DNA from: Chaetomium olivaceum | Taxonomy: Eukaryota > Ascomycota > Sordariomycetes > Sordariales > Chaetomiaceae | Assembly: GCA_039881045.1 (NCBI GenBank) | Contig: JAYWVB010000033.1 | Span: 124,001-188,000 of the forward strand | Direction of reading: 5' to 3' | DNA length: 64,000 nt | Shown here: positions 59,169-64,000 of the stretch, piece after piece | Position numbering within the stretch: the stretch's first letter is position 1 | Layout: the number at the start of each line of letters is the position of its first letter | The notes under the pieces: generated by a model | The model's database searches: none | The model's input: only the letters and a program-made list of their open reading frames with translations | Told to the model about the DNA's origin: nothing | Position numbers and translations under genes: made by a program

Positions 59169-60658
59169 ATGGATGCCGCGGCCTACCGGTACAGGCCTCC
59201 AAAGCCGAATTATCTACCCCATAATATCGAAGCCGATGGACCCGTTGTAGAAGAGTACGCCCTTCCGCTCGGCAAGGCCGACGATCGCGAGAATGCCATC
59301 TTCTTCAACAAGATGAAATTTGCGGCACAGGAGTACGGCATCGTCCGGCCGAAGGGCTACACGGTCTCGTACCACGCCACGCCGGAGATGGAGAAGCACC
59401 ATTTTGGGCAAACGCACCCCATGAAGCCGTGGCGGTTGACGCTGACCAAGAGTCTGGTCACGTCGTATGGGATGCCCTTTGCGATGGACAACTACGTGAC
59501 GGGGAGGCCACGTACGAGGAGCTCAACGCGTTCCATTCGAACGACTATCTCGACTACCTTTCGACGGCAGCGCCGGAGGATCAGCCGCGGGATATAGAGA
59601 ACCCCGACAAGGAAGTTAAGTACAACCTTGGCGGGAGTGACTGCCCACTCTTCCATGGGCTCTATAACTACTGCTCCATGTCAGCGGGCTGCTCGCTCGA
59701 TGCCGCGCGCAAGATCACCAGTAACCAGTCCGACATCGCCATCGCCTGGGGCGGTGGGCTGCACCATGCCAAGAGGTACGAGGCGTCAGGTTTCTGCTAC
59801 ATCAACGACATTGTTCTCGCCATCCTGCAGTTACTACGTACTCACCCGCGTGTACTGTATATCGACATTGACGTACACCACGGTGATGGAGTCGAGGAGG
59901 CTTTTTTCTCGACAGACCGCGTCATGACTGTGTCGTTCCACAAGTACCACCCAGAAACGTTCTTCCCCGGCACCGGCGCACTCGAGGACAACGGGCCTAA
60001 GAGCGAACACAACCCGGGAGCGCACCACGCCATCAACGTACCGTTACAGGACGGCATCACGGACGAGCAGTACGAGACGCTCTTCCAGAGCATCATCGGC
60101 TCCATCAACGAGCGCTACCGGCCCAGCGCCATCGCCCTGCAGTGCGGCGCCGATTCGCTGGCGGGCGACCGGTTGGGCCGGTTCAACCTGCGGGTGCAGG
60201 GACACGGGGCGTGCGTGCGGTACTGCAAGAGCCTGGGCATACCCATGATCGTGTTCGGGGGCGGCGGGTACACGCCGCGCAACGTGGCGCGGGCGTGGGC
60301 GTACGAGACGTCCATCGCCATCGGCGCGGACACGCGGATCCCCGAGACGATCCCGGACCACACGCCGTGGCGCGAGCACTTCATCCACGACACGCTGTTC
60401 CCCTCGCTCGAGCAGAGCATGAACGAGCCGCGCCATAACCGCAACTCGGAGAAGCGTCTGCGCGAGATTATTACTCATGTGCAGGAGCAGTTGCGCTTCG
60501 TGTCGCACGCCCCCAGCGTGCAGAGCTCTATCATCCCGCCGGACCTGGGGCCCATTAGGGACGATGTGGAGGCGAGACTTAAGGAGGAGAATGATGAGAG
60601 GAACGGTGGGTTGAGGCGGATTCAGGAGGAGGGGCTCGGGCGGGATATGGAGTTTTGA
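59169..60658 (+). CDS. hos2: Class I histone deacetylase, Hos2 type
   Basis: Zinc-dependent lysine deacetylase, likely catalytic subunit of a Set3C-like complex in the nucleus. The start MDAAAYRYRPPKPNYLPHN is followed by YTVSYHATPEMEKHHFGQTHPMKPWRLTL; the H-P-M-K-P-W order fits Hos2 better than Rpd3. Catalytic features are present: AWGGGLHHAKRYEASGFCYIND (tandem His), YIDIDVHHGDGVEEAF (zinc-binding Asp and His), MTVSFHKY, LQCGADSLAGDRLG (second zinc Asp) and IVFGGGGYTPRNVARAWAYE (catalytic Tyr region). No introns. One base is missing at 59501-59504 (GGGG should probably be five), since the frame changes from NYVTG to EATYEELNAFHSNDYLDYL. With that, the protein has about 497 residues, normal for Hos2. 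It corresponds to hda-2 of Neurospora and HosA of Aspergillus. Confidence 0.94.
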
Positions 60659-61503
60659 AGCAACTGGACAGCTATAAATGGATTCGGGAGTTAATCAATC
60701 GAAATAGTGTGGGCTTGTATCCATCTCTTCTGACCAGATCAACGGCGTAAGAGAGAGACCAAGGTCCGAGACATCCACACCCTTAACACACCTTACCCCG
60801 AGACTCGTCTATGTGGATTCCGATCCTCGGGGTCTTTGCTCCGCCCGGGCGCAGGTGGGGCTCCCGCCAGTGGCGGGACCAGCCGTCCTTCAGCGGGGCA
60901 GACTCGGCAGGTCACCTGGATTCGAGCATTGCATCATCGTCTCGGCATCGACCAAAAAAAACACAAAAAAGACACAGGGGGAGGGTGCAAGAGTCAAGTT
61001 GAAGAAAAGTCGACAAGTTTGAGATCCTACACGTGTAAGTCAAGCTTGTGACCGCAAACTTTTGATGCATTGATGCTCCGTACTCGGTGTGGGGGGAGGT
61101 GAATGAGGGGGGTATCATATCAACACTCCAAATCGTGGTGTTGAATTTGATGGGACGGTTTCTTTCTTATTATCCACTAATCTGTCTTCACTTCTCGTGT
61201 ATCCTGGCATCCCAGCAGTTCTAGATTCTTCTTGCCTCGTTGGCGGCCAGGCAGTGCCAGGTTCAATACACTACCACAGTGGTCCTGCAGGAAAGTACGC
61301 ATCAGCGTTCTGGCTGTTCCAAGTTCCTGCACTCCAACCTTGTTATTGCCCCTGTCACTCACTGTAACCCACTCTCGCACTGCCGCCATTGTTGGCCACA
61401 GCTTGCTTGCGCACGCAACACAGCAGTCTTATTCTTCTTTTCTCATAGTATTTCGACTTATCTTTGCTAGTAGTTTATTGGTCTATCAGTTAGGAAAGCT
61501 ACC
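60659..61503. other. Intergenic region before the MFS gene
   Basis: Contains the 3' UTR of HOS2 and the promoter of the transporter gene. Short A-rich patches at 60953-60970. No other gene was seen. Confidence 0.5.
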
Positions 61504-63342
61504 ATGTCGTTACACCGTGTCTCGTCCATCGAGACTTTTACTGTCGTCCCCACCGACGTCCGTTCGAGGAGGAGCTCAGATGCATCCACGCGTGCCCGCA
61601 AGCTAACCTTCAACCCACTACCCTCAGTATGGGACCCTCCATCAACCATCGACCAGCTCCACGCTGTCGGGGCGTTTAAAGTGCCCAAGTGGAAACGGCT
61701 GCGTAGGTTCATGTCACAGTAGTTATCCCTAGAAAACACATACCACTAACACTGAAAATAGTCCAAGTAGCCGCTGCTGTAGTGTACTGCTTTCTTGGAT
61801 CTGGCGTCGTCTTTGGCTATGCCGCCATTAAGCCAGTGTTAAAGTCGGAAGGCGCCTACAGGTATATCTGTGCTGCCCCAGACATGTTGGCCGATCCCGA
61901 GGATACGTGCGTTGACTTGCACCTCAACCTGATGTTCACCGTCGCAGCCGTGGCAACCAACGTTGCGGCATTGCCTATCGGGGCAATACTCGATCACTAC
62001 GGTCCCAGGGTTTGTGGACTATTAGGCAGTCTGTTCCTTGCAGCGGGGGCGCTGTTGATGGCGTTCGAGGAGCGACTGCGGTTTGATGCTCTGCTACTAG
62101 GCTACCTCTGCCTGGCATTGGGTGGCCCCTTTACGTACATCTCGTCCTTCCAGCTGTCGAATGCCTTCCCCCGCCACTCGGGCTTCATTCTGGCGCTTCT
62201 GACCGGCGCCTTTGACGCATCGAGCGCGGTGTTCCTACTCTACCGCATCGTCTACCAGCAGACGGACCACGCTTTCAACCACCAGCGCTTCTTCATGGGC
62301 TATCTCATCGTACCGGTGGCCATCATCCTGTTGCAGTTCACGCTCATGCCGGCGCAGTCGTACAAGACTGTCGGGGAGCTGGTCGAAGAGATCGAGGAGC
62401 CGCTGCACGCGGCTGCCGTGGATCCTGGACCGTACGACGACCAGGTCGACGAGGAGACGGCGCTGCTGCAGGAAGAGGAGCGCCAACATAGAGTGGACGT
62501 GATCGAGGGGATCCATACCGTCCTGGGGCCGGCCATGGCGGAGGAGCAGACGGAGCGCGAGGAGCACACCAACAAGATCTCGGGCGTCTGGGGCGTCATG
62601 CACGGCTACACAGCCTGGGAGCAGATCAAATCCCCCTGGTTCATCCTGATCTGTCTTTTTACCGGTATGCCTCCCCCCCCCCCCCACTACCCTCAACCCC
62701 TGAGCACCACTAACACAAGCAACCCACCCCACAGTCGTCCAAATGACGCGCATCAACTTCTTCGTCGCCACCATCCGCACGCAATACGAGTACCTCTTCG
62801 ACTCGCTCCCGCAAGCCGTCGCGCTCAACCACTTCTTCGACATTGCCCTGCCCCTGGGCGGCATCGCGGCCATCCCGCTTATCGGCCTGGTCCTCGATCA
62901 CACCGCCACCACCACCGTGCTCGCCGCGCTCGTCTTCTTCGCCACCACCATCGGCGCGTTGGGTATCATCCCGCGCGCGCCCTGGGCGGGGTATGCGAAT
63001 GTGGTGCTGTTTGTGCTGTATCGGCCGTTTTATTACACCGCGGTGTCGGATTACTCGGCCAAGGTGTTTGGGTTTGAGACGTTTGGGACGGTATACGGCG
63101 CGGTGATTGCGCTGTCCGGGGTGCTGAACTTTTCGCAGCAGGGGTTGGATTGGTTGTTTGAGAAGCGGTTTGGAGGGGATCCGGTGCCGGTGAATGTCTT
63201 GTTGTTGGCGCTTGGGCTGGTGGTTGGCGTGGTGCTGGTGGGGTTTGTGGGGTGGAAGGCGAGGCGGGTGAGGGGGGGTGCTGGAACAGGAGGCGAGAGG
63301 GGCTTTTGGAGGTGGCTTGTTGTGAAGGGGTGGGGGTTATAG
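61504..63342 (+). CDS. FMP42/SLC43-like MFS transporter
   Basis: Membrane transporter of the major facilitator superfamily, probably for amino acids by relation to animal SLC43; the substrate of fungal FMP42 is not known to me. Three exons: 61504-61702, 61762-62664, 62735-63342, in phase, giving 569 residues. A cytosolic N-terminus of about 65 residues precedes the first membrane segment (VVYCFLGSGVVFGYAAIKPV). Twelve hydrophobic stretches can be traced, with DHYGPRVCGLLGS matching the MFS loop 2-3 signature. A long acidic central loop (about residues 265-330) contains EETALL, which fits an acidic dileucine sorting signal. After the second intron the sequence resumes VQMTRINFFVATIRTQYEYL, typical of FMP42 homologues. 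No frame problems. Confidence 0.88.
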
Positions 63343-64000
63343 TTGTGTGGTGCTTGATCAGGTAGTGGGTAGGTGAGATGTGGTGTTTGGAATTGATGGA
63401 GCAGGCAGGAGAGGACAGCATTCCAAGCAAGGAGTTGCTGGCTTCGAGATTTAAACTGTTTAAATAGGTGTACGAGCGTATCAAAACTAACTCTTTCATC
63501 AACTCTGTTTGGATGCAATAACGTCACTCTGCATAGCCTTGGAAGTTGTGGTCAAGACTCAACAACGTTTGATGGATGTGATGGGCAAGGAGATGATCAA
63601 GATTCAAGACCGGATGGAGCCCCCGAAACTGTCAACCCAGTAACTGAAATAAGCCCTTGTCGCCTAGTGAAACGGCCATCCTCATATTTAGCTTCCGAGG
63701 CTGACGAGGACTGGGGGCCATCTTAAAGAACAGACATGGAAAAGAGATGCTTTAGCCAAATCGAAGTACCTTATTCGATGTTGATGTGAGACAAGAAATC
63801 GGGAATTCGGCAAGTGCTCAAAATGCACATGGTCGTCCAAAGATGGCAAGCGAGCCAACGGCAGGACCCGCTCTTGGTCTGATTTCGTCTCCCTGTCGGC
63901 TCATGGCAAACGGCCCGTGCATTGATCGATTGCCCCGCCATGAGCCGTGAAGTGGGCGTTTGTGCAACTTGAACTCGATAGGTATCCCTGTTCGTCAACT
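63343..64000. other. Right-end flank, no supported gene
   Basis: Presumably the 3' UTR of the transporter and intergenic DNA. The short frame at 63771-63998 on the minus strand shows no domain. Confidence 0.5.

Overview
The window is nuclear DNA of a filamentous ascomycete, most likely Sordariomycetes and probably close to Chaetomiaceae. The basis is genes split by short introns (about 50-90 nt, GTRNGT donors, YAG acceptors), a GH7 cellobiohydrolase, and a giant leashin-type Woronin-body tether gene, which is specific to Pezizomycotina. The species assignment is inference. I see no intact transposon, CRISPR array, viral element or rRNA.

Layout, left to right: (1) 2341-8405, minus: a RhoGEF with DH, BAR and SH3 domains (Gef1/Tuba-like) and a long disordered N-terminus. 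(2) 10509-14594, plus: telomerase reverse transcriptase in about ten exons, with motifs 1, 2, A, B', C, D and E readable. (3) 15916-36470, minus: a 20.5-kb leashin (LAH, 'involucrin repeat protein') locus. It has a basic/Ser-rich N-terminus, about thirty LPALPESRPxSP repeats, Glu/Pro-rich spacers with lysine clusters, recurrent Ala/Gly hydrophobic segments and a conserved coiled-coil C-terminus. (4) 38194-39838, plus: CDC37, the Hsp90-kinase co-chaperone. (5) 41015-42250, minus: a conserved fungal protein of unknown function. (6) 43948-45553, minus: a secreted GH7 cellobiohydrolase with five exons and no carbohydrate-binding module. (7) 47947-48050, minus: a tRNA-like A-box/B-box element followed by a perfect hairpin and a T4 run. 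(8) 49284-50329, plus: a FolB-like (dihydroneopterin aldolase family) protein preceded by a pure heptamer array. (9) 50416-51131, minus: a DUF3605/Gig1-like protein. (10) 53528-55741, plus: UTP-glucose-1-phosphate uridylyltransferase. (11) 56494-58191, minus: an ING-family PHD protein. (12) 59169-60658, plus: a Hos2-type class I histone deacetylase, divergent from the ING gene. (13) 61504-63342, plus: an FMP42-like MFS transporter.

A pervasive feature is that several conserved genes (RhoGEF, TERT, leashin, CDC37, HOS2, the unknown protein) need one-base shifts to stay open. Where a homologous frame can be followed on both sides, most shifts fall in short homopolymers, mainly a missing G/C or an extra A. 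At other genes the exons join cleanly without any correction. I read this as sequence error rather than gene decay, so coordinates of broken genes are given as the span of the whole locus.

Functionally the genes are mostly housekeeping and growth genes of a hyphal fungus: polarity (RhoGEF), telomere maintenance, organelle tethering at cortex or septum, kinase folding, cell-wall precursor supply (UDP-glucose), chromatin regulation and plant biomass degradation. There is no operon or secondary-metabolite cluster. The most unusual object is the leashin locus.
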